DNA from: Buchananella hordeovulneris
GTDB lineage: Bacteria; Actinomycetota; Actinomycetes; Actinomycetales; Actinomycetaceae
Reading direction: 5' to 3'
Length of the DNA: 64,000 nucleotides
Assembly (NCBI RefSeq): GCF_001907235.1
Contig: NZ_MQVS01000004.1
Coordinates: 1 to 64,000, forward strand
Shown here: positions 1-12,086 of the stretch, piece by piece
Layout: each line of letters opens with the position of its first letter
How positions within the stretch are numbered: the stretch's first letter is position 1
Made by a program: the position numbers and the translations under genes
The notes under the pieces: generated by a model
Databases searched by the model: none
Told to the model about the DNA's origin: nothing
Seen by the model: the letters and a program-made list of their open reading frames with translations, nothing else

Positions 1-52
1 AAGCACGCCGCCAGCGTTCGTCCTGAGCCAGGATCAAACTCTCCAACAAAAA
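1..52 (-). rRNA. 16S ribosomal RNA, 5' end (partial)
   Basis: The reverse complement reads the universal 16S 5' region, including AGAGTTTGATCCTGGCTCAG followed by GACGAACGCTGGCGGCGTGC, the standard actinobacterial start. The gene runs off the left edge. The mature 5' end is placed near 52 by analogy with actinobacterial 16S genes that begin just before GGAGAGTTTG; the exact base is not determined by sequence alone. Confidence 0.97.
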
Positions 53-142
53 CCATAAACGGTCCAAGCCAGAAACCCTGACAAAAACACCCAACCCCAA
101 AACAGAGCCAGGCAAAAACAAACACACAAAAACAAACACAAA

Positions 143-168
143 CACACTATTGAGTTCCCAAACAACAC
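143..168 (-). promoter_or_regulatory. rRNA leader conserved element (nut/processing-like)
   Basis: On the minus strand this reads a block containing GGGAACTCAATAGTGTG, about 90 bases before mature 16S. Blocks of this form (TTGTTTGRGAACTCAAYAGTGT) recur in actinobacterial rrn leaders and are associated with antitermination or precursor processing. The flanking 53-142 leader is rich in T and TG on the transcribed strand, with no further recognisable element. The role is inferred from resemblance. Confidence 0.55.
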
Positions 169-261
169 CCACACAAACCAACCAACCCCACAAAGGAGCC
201 AATCAATCAGGTGAATTACCAACCGCGCCAGTCACACAAACCTCCGCGGCGGCAAGAAGAA

Positions 262-291
262 ACACTACGCCACCACACTCCCCACTGTCAA
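262..291 (-). promoter_or_regulatory. Probable rrn operon promoter
   Basis: On the minus strand a perfect TTGACA (291-286) is followed after 18 bases by TAGTGT (267-262), a good match to the actinobacterial housekeeping -10 pattern TANNNT. It lies about 210 bases upstream of the 16S 5' end and downstream of the malic-enzyme terminator. No other promoter candidate in 53-401 is as convincing. Confidence 0.7.
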
Positions 292-344
292 CCCGAACTG
301 CTGTGAAGCAGATCACTTCGAAGTTTTTCCTTGATTTTGCAACG

Positions 345-384
345 AAAATGCGGGGGCGGTGCCCGTGTTGGTCACCGCCCCCGC
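345..384 (-). terminator. Terminator after the malic enzyme gene
   Basis: A perfect 12-bp inverted repeat (350-361 with 373-384, 11-base loop) lies just past the malic enzyme stop. On the minus strand it is followed by ATTTTCG, a short U tract. It would insulate the rrn promoter from read-through. Confidence 0.75.
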
Positions 385-401
385 TCGCACAACTGCCGCG
401 T

Positions 402-1784
<1,383 letters not shown>

Positions 1785-2084
1785 AACAGTTCCTTACTCC
1801 CTCGGGCGCGACAGCGCCACTGTTCACCTGAGCGCTTGGCCCGCGTGCTGCAGACTCACCCGCAATGAGTGGGCGCCCGCAGGCAAAGGTAGACCCCATC
1901 GGGCCTTGGCCGGTAGTCCACTGGTCGCAGGTGGACGATCTTGCAGCGGTTTCACCGCCGCCTACCCCACTTTTTGGTTCTCCCCCACACACGCGCCCCA
2001 CCGTGGATGGGCCTGCCTCGCCCCGCGACGGCAGGCACGGCAACGGGCCGGGAGCTCGCCGCTCCCGGCCCGCCAGTTGCCAAC
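1785..2084. other. 300-base intergenic gap between gatB and the malic enzyme gene
   Basis: No convincing gene is seen. The gatB end of the gap holds a strong GC-rich hairpin (2044-2072). The remainder should contain the malic-enzyme promoter on the minus strand, but no clear -35/-10 pair could be picked out. Short ORFs here show no family resemblance. Confidence 0.6.
2044..2072 (-). terminator. Hairpin terminator after gatB
   Basis: A perfect 12-bp inverted repeat (2044-2055 with 2061-2072, 5-base loop) begins about 12 bases past the gatB stop. It has no U tract, which is common for terminators in GC-rich actinobacteria. It probably ends the gatC-gatA-gatB transcript. Confidence 0.6.
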
Positions 2085-3584
2085 TTAGCCTTCCGCGGCG
2101 CGCTGCAGCACCAGCTCTCGCACCCGCGCGGCGTCGGCCTGCCCGCGGGTGGCCTTCATGACAGCGCCAACGATGGCCCCGGCGGCCTGCACCTTCCCGG
2201 CCCGGATCTTGGCGACGACGTCACCCTGGGCGGCCAGTGCCTCGTCGACCGCGGCCAGCAGCGCCGCGTCGTCGGAGACCACCTCCAGCCCGCGGTCGGT
2301 CATGACCTCGCGGGCCGAGCCCTCCCCGGCCAGCATGCCCGCCAGCACCTGCCGGGCCAACTTGTCGTTGAGCTTGCCCTCGGCCACCAGCTCGCTCAAC
2401 TCGGCCACCTGCGCCGGGGTGACGGGCAACTGCCCGAGTTCCACCCCCCGCTCGTTGGCTTCGCGCGCGAGCTCACCGAGCCACCACTTGCGGGCGGCGG
2501 CCGGGCTGGCCCCCGCCTGCACGGTCGCGTCCACGAGGTCCAGCGCCCCGGCATTCAGCACGTCGCGCATCTCCAGCTCGGTGCAGCCCCACTCGGCGAG
2601 CAGCCGCCGACGCCGCACCGCAGGCAACTCCGGCAGGGAGTCGCGCAGCGACTGCACCCAGGCGGGGTCGGGCACGATCGGCACCAGATCCGGTTCCGGG
2701 AAGTACCGGTAGTCTTCCGCGTCACTCTTCTCGCGACCCGGCGAGGTGGTGCCGGTGTCCTCGTGCCAGTGCCGGGTCTCCTGGGTCACGGCCTGCCCGG
2801 CCGCCAAGAGCGCGCCCTGCCGAGACATCTCGTAACGTACCGCCCGTTCAATGGCCCTAAACGAGTTGACGTTCTTCGTCTCGGTGCGGGTGCCCAGCGG
2901 CGCGCTCGGGCTGGGCCGCAGCGACACGTTCACGTCCGCGCGGACGTTGCCGCGCTCCATGCGGGCCTCCGAAATCTGCAACGCCCGGCAGATGTCGCGC
3001 AGGTGCTGCACGTAGGCGCGCGCCACCTCCGGGGCCCGCGCCCCGGCCCCGGTAATCGGCCGCGTGACGATCTCGATCAACGGCACCCCGGCCCGGTTGT
3101 AATCCACCAGCGAGTAGTCGGCCCCCTGGATGCGGCCCGTCGAACCGCCCACGTGGGTGTTCTTGCCCGCGTCCTCTTCCATGTGAGCGCGTTCGATCTC
3201 CACCCGGAAGATCTCGCCGTCGTCCAACTCCACATCGAGGTAGCCGTCAAAGGCGATCGGCTCGTCGTACTGCGAAATCTGGTAGTTCTTGGGCACGTCC
3301 GGGTAGAAGTAGTTCTTCCGCGCAAACCGGCAGGAGTCAGCGATCTGGCAGTTGAGCGCCATGCCCAGCAGGATCGCCGAGCGCACCGCCTCGCCGTTGA
3401 CCACCGGCAGCGAACCGGGCAGCCCCAGCGACACCGGGGTGACGTTCTCGTTTGGCTCGCCCCCAAACGTGTTGGGGGCCCCGTCGAACATCTTCGTGGC
3501 CGTGCCCAGCTCCACGTGCACCTCGATGCCGAGCACCGGGTCGAAGCGGGCAGTGACCTCGTCGTAATCCAGCAGCTCGCTCAC
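2085..3584 (-). CDS. gatB: Asp-tRNA(Asn)/Glu-tRNA(Gln) amidotransferase subunit B
   Basis: At 499 residues this is full length for GatB. The enzyme activates and amidates the glutamyl or aspartyl group of mischarged tRNA with ammonia delivered from GatA. The GatB/PET112 catalytic domain shows the N-terminal GIEVHVEL and [10 protein letters not shown] blocks, [20 protein letters not shown], and ETKNVNSFR. The C-terminal YqeY-like tRNA-binding domain ends about residue 495. The GTG start overlaps the gatA stop by 4 bases (GTGA), so translation is coupled. Together with gatA and gatC it shows that this organism makes Gln-tRNA and/or Asn-tRNA by the indirect route. Confidence 0.97.
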   Translation of the reverse strand: MSELLDYDEVTARFDPVLGIEVHVELGTATKMFDGAPNTFGGEPNENVTPVSLGLPGSLPVVNGEAVRSAILLGMALNCQIADSCRFARKNYFYPDVPKNYQISQYDEPIAFDGYLDVELDDGEIFRVEIERAHMEEDAGKNTHVGGSTGRIQGADYSLVDYNRAGVPLIEIVTRPITGAGARAPEVARAYVQHLRDICRALQISEARMERGNVRADVNVSLRPSPSAPLGTRTETKNVNSFRAIERAVRYEMSRQGALLAAGQAVTQETRHWHEDTGTTSPGREKSDAEDYRYFPEPDLVPIVPDPAWVQSLRDSLPELPAVRRRRLLAEWGCTELEMRDVLNAGALDLVDATVQAGASPAAARKWWLGELAREANERGVELGQLPVTPAQVAELSELVAEGKLNDKLARQVLAGMLAGEGSAREVMTDRGLEVVSDDAALLAAVDEALAAQGDVVAKIRAGKVQAAGAIVGAVMKATRGQADAARVRELVLQRAAEG

Positions 3585-5089
3585 GCCGCCGCCTCCTTAA
3601 TCTCGGGAGCGCGCTCCAACAGCGCCCCGCCCCACGTGGCCTCCAACAGTCGTTCCAGGGCCCCACCCACCCGGTAGGCCAACGCATCCTGCCGGGCCGG
3701 GGCCAAGATCTGGAAGCCGACAGGCAGGCCGTCGTCCGACAAGCCCGACGGCAGCGACAACCCCGGCACCCCCGCCAGGTTCGCCGGAATGGTGGCCACG
3801 TCGTTGAGGTACATGGCCATCGGGTCGTCCACCTTGGCCCCAAACTTAAAGGCCGTGGTGGGGGCGGTGGGCGAGACGAGCACATCGGCCTGCGCGAAGG
3901 CGGCCTCAAAGTCGCGCTGGATCAGGGTGCGCACCTTTTGGGCCGCCCCGTAGAACGCGTCGACGTGCCCAGCCGACAGCGCGTAGGTCCCCAGAATGAT
4001 GCGGCGCTTTACTTCCGGCCCGAAGCCCGCCCCGCGGGTCGCGGCCATCACCCGCTCGGCCGTCACCGGCCCCTCGCTGGGTTCGACGCGGAGCCCGAAC
4101 CGCATCCCGTCAAACTTCGCCAGGTTTGACGACGCCTCAGCCGGCATAATCAAGTAGTAGGCATCCAGGGCGTGGACGAACGACGGGCAGGAGACCTCCA
4201 CTACCTCAGCCCCGTGCCCCACCAGCAGCTCTACCGCGGCCTCAAACGACGCCCGCACCCCCAGGGCGTAGCCGTCGCCGGTCAGTTCCTTGACGATACC
4301 GATCTTGCAGCCGGTCAAGTCCCGTTCATCCCGCGCCGCTTCCACCAGCCCGGTGTGGCGGTCGGGCAACGAGGTGGCATCGAGCGGATCGCGTCCCGAG
4401 ATGAGCTCCTGCAGCAGCGCCGAGTCCAGCACGGTGCGCGAGCACGGCCCCGCCTGGTCCAGCGAGGAGGCCATCGCAATCAAGCCGTAGCGGGAAACCG
4501 CCCCATACGTGGGTTTGACCCCCACCGTGCCCGTCACCGCGGCCGGCTGCCGGATGGAGCCTCCCGTGTCGGTGCCGATCGCCAGTGGCGCCTCGAACGC
4601 GGCCACCGCGGCCGCCGAGCCGCCCCCACTGCCTCCGGGGATGCGCTCCTGATCCCACGGGTTGCGGGTGGGACCAAACGCCGAGTGCTCGGTGGAAGAC
4701 CCCATCGCAAACTCATCCATGTTGGTCTTGCCGAGAATCGGCAGGCCCGCCGCCCGCAATTTGCGCACCAGGGTGGCGTCGTACGGCGGAATCCAGCCTT
4801 CCAGCATCTTGGAGGCCGCCGTCGTCACCTGCCCCTTGGTTACCACCACGTCCTTCACAGCGATTGGCACCCCGGCCAGCGGGTGGAGTTCCTCACCCCG
4901 CTGCCGCTTGGCATCCACCTCCGCTGCGGCTGCCAGGGCCTCCTCCGTGTTGACGTGCAGGAAGGCGTGAATGGCGTCGTCGACCGCCGCGATCCGCTCC
5001 AGGTGCGCCTGCGTCAATTCCACGGCGCTGAGCTCGCCCGCCGCCAGGGCGGCGGCCTGCTGCGCCGCCGAAGAGCGAATAATGCTCAC
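3581..5089 (-). CDS. gatA: Asp-tRNA(Asn)/Glu-tRNA(Gln) amidotransferase subunit A
   Basis: The 502-residue amidase-signature subunit hydrolyses glutamine to supply ammonia to GatB. The Ser-cisSer-Lys triad segments are visible: the lysine in [10 protein letters not shown], the glycine/serine-rich [14 protein letters not shown] block, and the nucleophile region [13 protein letters not shown]. The downstream [20 protein letters not shown] block is also typical of GatA. The GTG start overlaps the gatC stop by 4 bases and the stop overlaps the gatB start, giving a tight gatC-gatA-gatB operon. Confidence 0.97.
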   Translation of the reverse strand: MSIIRSSAAQQAAALAAGELSAVELTQAHLERIAAVDDAIHAFLHVNTEEALAAAAEVDAKRQRGEELHPLAGVPIAVKDVVVTKGQVTTAASKMLEGWIPPYDATLVRKLRAAGLPILGKTNMDEFAMGSSTEHSAFGPTRNPWDQERIPGGSGGGSAAAVAAFEAPLAIGTDTGGSIRQPAAVTGTVGVKPTYGAVSRYGLIAMASSLDQAGPCSRTVLDSALLQELISGRDPLDATSLPDRHTGLVEAARDERDLTGCKIGIVKELTGDGYALGVRASFEAAVELLVGHGAEVVEVSCPSFVHALDAYYLIMPAEASSNLAKFDGMRFGLRVEPSEGPVTAERVMAATRGAGFGPEVKRRIILGTYALSAGHVDAFYGAAQKVRTLIQRDFEAAFAQADVLVSPTAPTTAFKFGAKVDDPMAMYLNDVATIPANLAGVPGLSLPSGLSDDGLPVGFQILAPARQDALAYRVGGALERLLEATWGGALLERAPEIKEAAA

Positions 5090-5385
5090 GCTTCCTCCCC
5101 CAAAATCTGTGGCACGGCAAACCGGCCGTCCTCGGCAGCCGGGGCCCCCGCCAGGGCGGCGGCCTGCCCCAAAGTCGGCACGATGTTGTCATCACGCATC
5201 ACGTTGGTAAGGGGGAGCGGGTGGCTCGTGGCCGGCACATCACCGGACACGGCTTCACTCACCCGCTCGATCGAAGCCGTGATGACTTGCAAATCGCCGG
5301 CGAGCCGCTCCACCTCCTCGCTAGTCAATTCAATGCGCGCCAGGGCGGCCACGCGGGCGACCTCGGCGGTGGAAAAGGTGGTCAT
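5086..5385 (-). CDS. gatC: Asp-tRNA(Asn)/Glu-tRNA(Gln) amidotransferase subunit C
   Basis: The 99-residue protein has the usual GatC size. It begins with the helix-forming segment containing [20 protein letters not shown] and ends with a region rich in Pro, Asp and Asn that wraps between GatA and GatB. It stabilises the amidotransferase complex. It is the first gene of the operon. Its upstream region is only about 57 bases and is shared with the divergent phospholipase-D-family gene. Confidence 0.95.
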   Translation of the reverse strand: MTTFSTAEVARVAALARIELTSEEVERLAGDLQVITASIERVSEAVSGDVPATSHPLPLTNVMRDDNIVPTLGQAAALAGAPAAEDGRFAVPQILGEEA

Positions 5386-5442
5386 GGCGCCATCCTAGCG
5401 AGGCGGTGCCTGCCTGACCGCATCCTCTGCTTAGATTTGCCC

Positions 5443-6729
5443 ATGAACACGTGGCGTCAAAAGCTGGGACTTCGTCTGCTCGCCCCGCCCACCCGGCGAC
5501 AAATCACGACCGCCGCCAAGTGGTGGATTACCGGCATAGTCGTGGCGCAGGCAGGCGCCGTCGCCTCCGTGATTACCGCCGACTGGCTCCGACGCCGCCG
5601 CCAAAGCGAACCCGACTCGTTCCTCACCGCCCCGCCGCGCTCCGTGCGGGTGGCAGCCAGCTCGGTCACCACCTACACCGACGCCCGCGCCCTCTACGAC
5701 GCGATGCTTGCCGCCATCCGGCAGGCCAAGAACCGGGTCTACTTCGAGACCTACATTTGGAAATCTGACCAGTGGGGACAGGCCTTCAAGGACGAGCTGC
5801 TGGCGGCCGCGCGCCGCGGCGTGGATGTCCGGATCATCTACGATGCCCTAGGCAATCTGGTTGTCGATCCCCGTTTCTTCCGTTTCCCCCGGCTGCGCAA
5901 ATTGCAGGTGCTGCGCATCCCCGTGTTCAACCGCGGCATGCTGTCCTTCTCCCCCCGCCACTTCGGCCGCGACCACCGCAAGATCCTCGTGGTCGACTCC
6001 ACCACTGGGTTCGTCGGCGGCTACAACATCGGCGGGCTGTACCGGGAGACGTGGCGCGACACCCACGTGCAGATCACCGGACCGAGCGTGTGGGAGCTCG
6101 ACAACGCCTTCACCGACTTTTGGAACCTCTACCGGGACAACAAACACACCCCGCTGCCTGACCGGGGGGCGCGCGAGTGGGATGCCCGCATTCGGGCGGC
6201 GCAAAACTCCCCCGCCAAGCTTCTCTTTCCCGTGCGGGGCCTCTACATCGACGCCTGCGACCGGGCGGTGGAACGCATCTGGATCACACAGGCCTACTTC
6301 ATTCCCGACCAAGAAATCATGGGCAGCCTCATCGCTGCCGCCCGGCGGGGGGTGGACGTCAAAGTGCTCATTCCCGAGATCTCCAACCACGTCGTCGCCG
6401 ACTGGGTGGCACGGGCCCACTTCACGCGCCTGTTGGAGTCCGGGGTGGAAATCTGGCTCTACCAGGGCGCGATGATCCACGCCAAGACCGCGACGGTGGA
6501 CGGGCGGTGGGCCACCGTCGGAACCGCCAACATTGACCGCCTCTCCCTGACCGGCAACCACGAGATCAACCTGGAGTTCGTCTCCAAACGGTACGCCTCC
6601 GTGATGGAAGGGGTCTTCCGTCGGGACCTGTCCCAGTCCCGCCGCCTGACCTGGAACGAGTGGCAGGCCCGGCCCTACCTGCACCGTCTCGGCGAGCGCC
6701 TGCTGCGGCCCCTGGCACCCCTAATGTAG
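5443..6729 (+). CDS. Phospholipase D-family protein, probable cardiolipin synthase
   Basis: The predicted 428-residue protein has one N-terminal membrane segment (about residues 27-45) and two PLD catalytic motifs. Motif 1 starts with H178-x-K180 and ends at Asp185; motif 2 is H346-x-K348 with Asp353. This is the arrangement of bacterial cardiolipin synthases, which condense two phosphatidylglycerols or transfer a phosphatidyl group at the membrane. It is somewhat short and has one rather than two membrane helices. An in-frame extension upstream of the ATG at 5443 would overlap gatC and lacks family resemblance, so this start was chosen. Other PLD transferases cannot be excluded. Confidence 0.85.
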   Translation: MNTWRQKLGLRLLAPPTRRQITTAAKWWITGIVVAQAGAVASVITADWLRRRRQSEPDSFLTAPPRSVRVAASSVTTYTDARALYDAMLAAIRQAKNRVYFETYIWKSDQWGQAFKDELLAAARRGVDVRIIYDALGNLVVDPRFFRFPRLRKLQVLRIPVFNRGMLSFSPRHFGRDHRKILVVDSTTGFVGGYNIGGLYRETWRDTHVQITGPSVWELDNAFTDFWNLYRDNKHTPLPDRGAREWDARIRAAQNSPAKLLFPVRGLYIDACDRAVERIWITQAYFIPDQEIMGSLIAAARRGVDVKVLIPEISNHVVADWVARAHFTRLLESGVEIWLYQGAMIHAKTATVDGRWATVGTANIDRLSLTGNHEINLEFVSKRYASVMEGVFRRDLSQSRRLTWNEWQARPYLHRLGERLLRPLAPLM

Positions 6730-6757
6730 CTGGGCGGGGCCGCCTGGCCCGCCCAGC
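6729..6757 (+). terminator. Hairpin terminator after the PLD-family gene
   Basis: A 10-bp perfect inverted repeat (6729-6738 with 6748-6757, 9-base loop) begins at the last base of the stop codon. It has no U tract. It faces the convergent ligA gene. Confidence 0.55.
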
Positions 6758-6794
6758 CGCTACCGCTGGCAGCCGCCGCGAGCGCGAGTCCTGC

Positions 6795-6821
6795 CGGGCC
6801 GCCCACACTGGGGGCGGCCCG
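6795..6821 (-). terminator. Hairpin terminator after ligA
   Basis: A 10-bp perfect inverted repeat (6795-6804 with 6812-6821, 7-base loop) lies about 15 bases past the ligA stop on the minus strand. The two hairpins between these convergent genes probably separate their transcripts. Confidence 0.55.
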
Positions 6822-6835
6822 ACGGACGGCCCGTC

Positions 6836-9175
<2,340 letters not shown>

Positions 9176-9254
9176 CTACATCATTCCCCATCCAGCTGGG
9201 CTGCTCCGCCCGAAGGGGGACGCTGTGGGCAGCGTGGCACTTTAGGGTGGTGGC

Positions 9255-10592
9255 GTGGCCCGCCAACATCCCCGTCCGTTCTTGCCGCCGCCGACGAGCC
9301 CGCGGCCGGCGGTCGACGGTGCCGATTTCCTGCGTGGGGGCCTGGCGGTGACCTGCATGTTGGTGTTCACCGCGGTTGATGCGGTGGCGCTGCCGCAACC
9401 CGATGCTGGACTAACTCCCCTGCTCCAGGTCGCTGGCACCCTATTGTCCGCGGGGGCGGGCGGGGCGGTCGTGCTCCTGCGGCGCCACCCGCTGGTGCCC
9501 TTCTTTCTGAGCCTGCTGGCCGCCGTCTTTCCCGTCTTGAGCATGGCGGCGGTGCCGCCCGCCGCGTTGCTGCTCCCGGTGGCCCTGTGGGGGGTTGCTG
9601 CGCGGTGTGCCCCGCTCATTGTCCACAGTGCGTTGGGGCTGGCCACCGTCATGGTCATTCTGCTCACCGTGCTCCTGGATAGGCACACTATCTCCACGGC
9701 CACCGGCCTAGTGGTGGCAGCCACCGCCCTGGCCGCGATGCACACCGCCGCCACGCTCGGTTGGCGCCACCGCCTGACCCGGCAGGCCGCGGCCGCCGCC
9801 GCCGCCCAAGCCGCCGCGGCCGGGGATATGCGCGCCCACGAGGCCGCCGCGGCCGCCGCCACCGAACGCACCCGCATCGCGCGGGAAATGCACGATATCG
9901 TCGCCCACTCGCTGTCCGTCGTGATCGCGCAGGCCGACGGCGGTCGGTACGCGGCCGCGGCCGACCCCGGGGCCGCCGAGCGGGCCCTGACCACCATTGC
10001 CGAGATCGGGCGGGCCGCCCTCACCGACATGCGCGCCATTTTGGGGGTGCTGCGCACACCCGAGATGGATGCCTTGGAGCGGCTGCCCCAGCCCATGGGC
10101 GCCGACCTGGATTCCCTCATAAACACCGTCGTGGAGGCCGGACTGCCCACTTCCATTGTCAGGGTTGGCACCCCGCACGTGCTGCCCCCCGGGCTGGGGT
10201 TGGCGGTGCATCGGGTGGTGCAAGAAAGCCTGACCAACGCACTCAAGTATGCCGGCCCTGCGGCCAACGCCACCGTGCTGCTGCAGTGGACTGCCTCCGC
10301 CCTTATCCTCGTAATCGAGGACAACGGACGCGGCGTGGGCGCCACCAGCGACGGCCGGGGACACGGCCTGATTGGCATGCGTGAACGGGTGGCCGCTTTC
10401 GGCGGCACGCTGGAGGCGGGTGCCCGCGAGGGCGGCGGCTTTCGGGTGCGTGCCCACATTCCCCTCGGGCCGTTGCCCACCACCCGCCCCGCCCCGGCCC
10501 CGCCCATCGCCCCGGCGCCGCCCGTGGCCCCGGCGCCGACGCCTCACCGTCCGCCCGTCTCGCCCGACCCCGATCCGAAGGACCCAACATGA
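9255..10592 (+). CDS. NarL-family sensor histidine kinase
   Basis: The 445-residue membrane kinase has about five hydrophobic segments in residues 25-160 and little extracytoplasmic sequence. A coiled-coil-like Ala/Glu-rich linker leads to a HisKA_3 dimerisation domain with the phosphoacceptor in REMHDIVAHSLSVV. The HATPase domain shows an N-box (VVQESLTNALKYAG) and a G-box (VIEDNGRGVG). The final 35 residues are unusually rich in Pro and Ala. The GTG start follows a GGTGG sequence. The stop overlaps the next regulator's ATG by 4 bases, so the two form a cognate pair. With so little outer sequence, it may sense within the membrane or through the adjacent transporter. Confidence 0.92.
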   Translation: MARQHPRPFLPPPTSPRPAVDGADFLRGGLAVTCMLVFTAVDAVALPQPDAGLTPLLQVAGTLLSAGAGGAVVLLRRHPLVPFFLSLLAAVFPVLSMAAVPPAALLLPVALWGVAARCAPLIVHSALGLATVMVILLTVLLDRHTISTATGLVVAATALAAMHTAATLGWRHRLTRQAAAAAAAQAAAAGDMRAHEAAAAAATERTRIAREMHDIVAHSLSVVIAQADGGRYAAAADPGAAERALTTIAEIGRAALTDMRAILGVLRTPEMDALERLPQPMGADLDSLINTVVEAGLPTSIVRVGTPHVLPPGLGLAVHRVVQESLTNALKYAGPAANATVLLQWTASALILVIEDNGRGVGATSDGRGHGLIGMRERVAAFGGTLEAGAREGGGFRVRAHIPLGPLPTTRPAPAPPIAPAPPVAPAPTPHRPPVSPDPDPKDPT

Positions 10593-11257
10593 CCGCCCCC
10601 ATTCGCGTAGCCCTAGTCGACGATCAGCAACTGGTGCGCGCCGGATTCGCCCTCGTTATCGCTTCCCAACCTGATATGGAGGTGGTGCTGGAAGCCTCCG
10701 ATGGCGCCCAAGCGGTGCGGTTGTTGGCCGACCACCCGGCAGACGTCGTGCTCATGGATGTGCGGATGCCCAACATGGATGGCCTGACCGCCACCCAACA
10801 CATCACCGCACGCGGCGAGCTGCCCCGCATCATCATGCTCACCACTTTCGACCTGGACGAGTACGTGCTGACGGCGGTGCGGGCGGGGGCATCAGGCTTC
10901 CTCCTGAAGGACGCACCCCCCGAGGACATGCTTGAGGCCATCCGCACGGTGCACAACGGGGACGCCGTCATCGCCCCGTCCTCCACCAAACGCTTGCTGA
11001 CGCATGTCGCCCAGCACCTGCCTGCTGATCACCAAACCGACTCGCAGGTGCTCGACGCATTGACCGAGCGGGAACGTGAGGTGCTCGTGTTGATGGCGCG
11101 CGGCCGGTCCAACGGCGAGATCGCCTCCGACCTCTTCGTCGCCGAGGCCACGGTCAAGACCCACGTCGGGCGTATCCTGGCCAAGCTCGGTGCCCGGGAC
11201 AGAGTCCAGGCCGTGGTTACCGCCTACGAAACTGGCCTCGTGCACCCGGGAGCTTGA
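10589..11257 (+). CDS. NarL/LuxR-family response regulator
   Basis: The 222-residue protein is the partner of the preceding kinase. The receiver domain (about 1-120) has the acidic pocket in ALVDDQQ, the phosphorylated Asp in VVLMDVRMPNMDG, and the conserved Lys in FLLKDAPPEDM. The C-terminal LuxR helix-turn-helix (LTEREREVLVLMARGRSNGE ... VKTHVGRILAKLGARDR) is intact. The ATG overlaps the kinase stop (ATGA), and GAAGGA lies just upstream. An 88-base gap separates it from the ABC transporter genes, which are the most likely targets. Confidence 0.94.
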   Translation: MTAPIRVALVDDQQLVRAGFALVIASQPDMEVVLEASDGAQAVRLLADHPADVVLMDVRMPNMDGLTATQHITARGELPRIIMLTTFDLDEYVLTAVRAGASGFLLKDAPPEDMLEAIRTVHNGDAVIAPSSTKRLLTHVAQHLPADHQTDSQVLDALTEREREVLVLMARGRSNGEIASDLFVAEATVKTHVGRILAKLGARDRVQAVVTAYETGLVHPGA

Positions 11258-11345
11258 GCGTCCGCCACCAGGGGGATCAAGTCATCATCCCGCGGCGCGA
11301 CGCCCGTCCCCCGGGCCCGCATTATCGTGAGCTGCGGGAGGACTA

Positions 11346-12086
11346 ATGCCAACACCAGCCGTGATAGAGGCCACGAACGTCACCAAGATCATCGGTCCAG
11401 CGCCCCAGGTCACCCGGGTGCTGACCAACATCAGTCTGACTATCCCCGCCGGACAGCTGACCGCCATCATGGGACCGGCCGGCGCGGGCAAAACTACGCT
11501 CATGCACCTGCTGGGAGCACTCCAGGTCCCCTCGGCGGGCAGCATCCTCCTGGATGGGCAAGAGATCGTGGGGCTGCCGGAGGAGCAGCTGACGACGGTG
11601 CGGCGACGGGTCGGCTTCGTGTTCCCCACGCCCCAGCTTTTGCCGCCCCTGTCGGTGACGCAGAACCTCACCCTCACGTGTGAACTGGCCGGACGCGGCC
11701 TTGACGCAGGATGGTTCACCCGGGTGGTGGACGCCCTGGGACTGGCCGCGATGCTGCCCCGCCCGGTGCCAGACTTGCCGCCCGCCCTCGCGCAGCGGGT
11801 GGCGATCGGCCGGGCCCTCATGCACCAACCGTTGGTGGTCTTTGCGGACGAGCCCACCTCGATACTCGATCGGCGTGCCAGCGCCGAAATCCTGGCTCTG
11901 CTGCGCACCACAGTGAGGGAACTGGGCCAAACCGTGGTGCTGATGACCAACGAGGCAACCGCAGCCGCGCACGCCGACAGCGTCCTGTTGCTGGCGGACG
12001 GGCAAATCGTGGGGCAGGTGGATCGGCCCACCATCGAGTCTGTGCGGACCGGGATTGATGCCCTGGTTTTGGGGGCCTACCTGTGA
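11346..12086 (+). CDS. ABC transporter ATP-binding protein with altered Q-loop, signature and H-loop
   Basis: The 246-residue protein is built like MacB/LolD-type ATPases that partner with FtsX-like permeases. Walker A is intact (GPAGAGKT, residues 43-50), as are Walker B and the catalytic Glu (VVFADEPTS, Glu169) and the D-loop Asp175. Three other motifs deviate: the Q-loop glutamine is Pro94 (FVFPTPQ), the LSGGQ signature is LPPAL (144-148), and the H-loop histidine is Asn202 (MTNEAT). It may bind ATP but hydrolyse it poorly, or act in a non-transport role. The ATG follows GGGAGGAC. The stop overlaps the permease GTG. Confidence 0.88.
   Translation: MPTPAVIEATNVTKIIGPAPQVTRVLTNISLTIPAGQLTAIMGPAGAGKTTLMHLLGALQVPSAGSILLDGQEIVGLPEEQLTTVRRRVGFVFPTPQLLPPLSVTQNLTLTCELAGRGLDAGWFTRVVDALGLAAMLPRPVPDLPPALAQRVAIGRALMHQPLVVFADEPTSILDRRASAEILALLRTTVRELGQTVVLMTNEATAAAHADSVLLLADGQIVGQVDRPTIESVRTGIDALVLGAYL

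Noticed and set aside
34-222. 62-codon minus-strand ORF in the rRNA leader
   Set aside because: It covers the 16S start and leader, and is Cys/Trp/Phe-rich from the TG-rich leader, so it is not coding.
1941-3677. 578-codon plus-strand ORF
   Set aside because: It is antisense to gatB, Arg/His/Pro-rich and without any domain, an artefact of the GC-biased third position of gatB.
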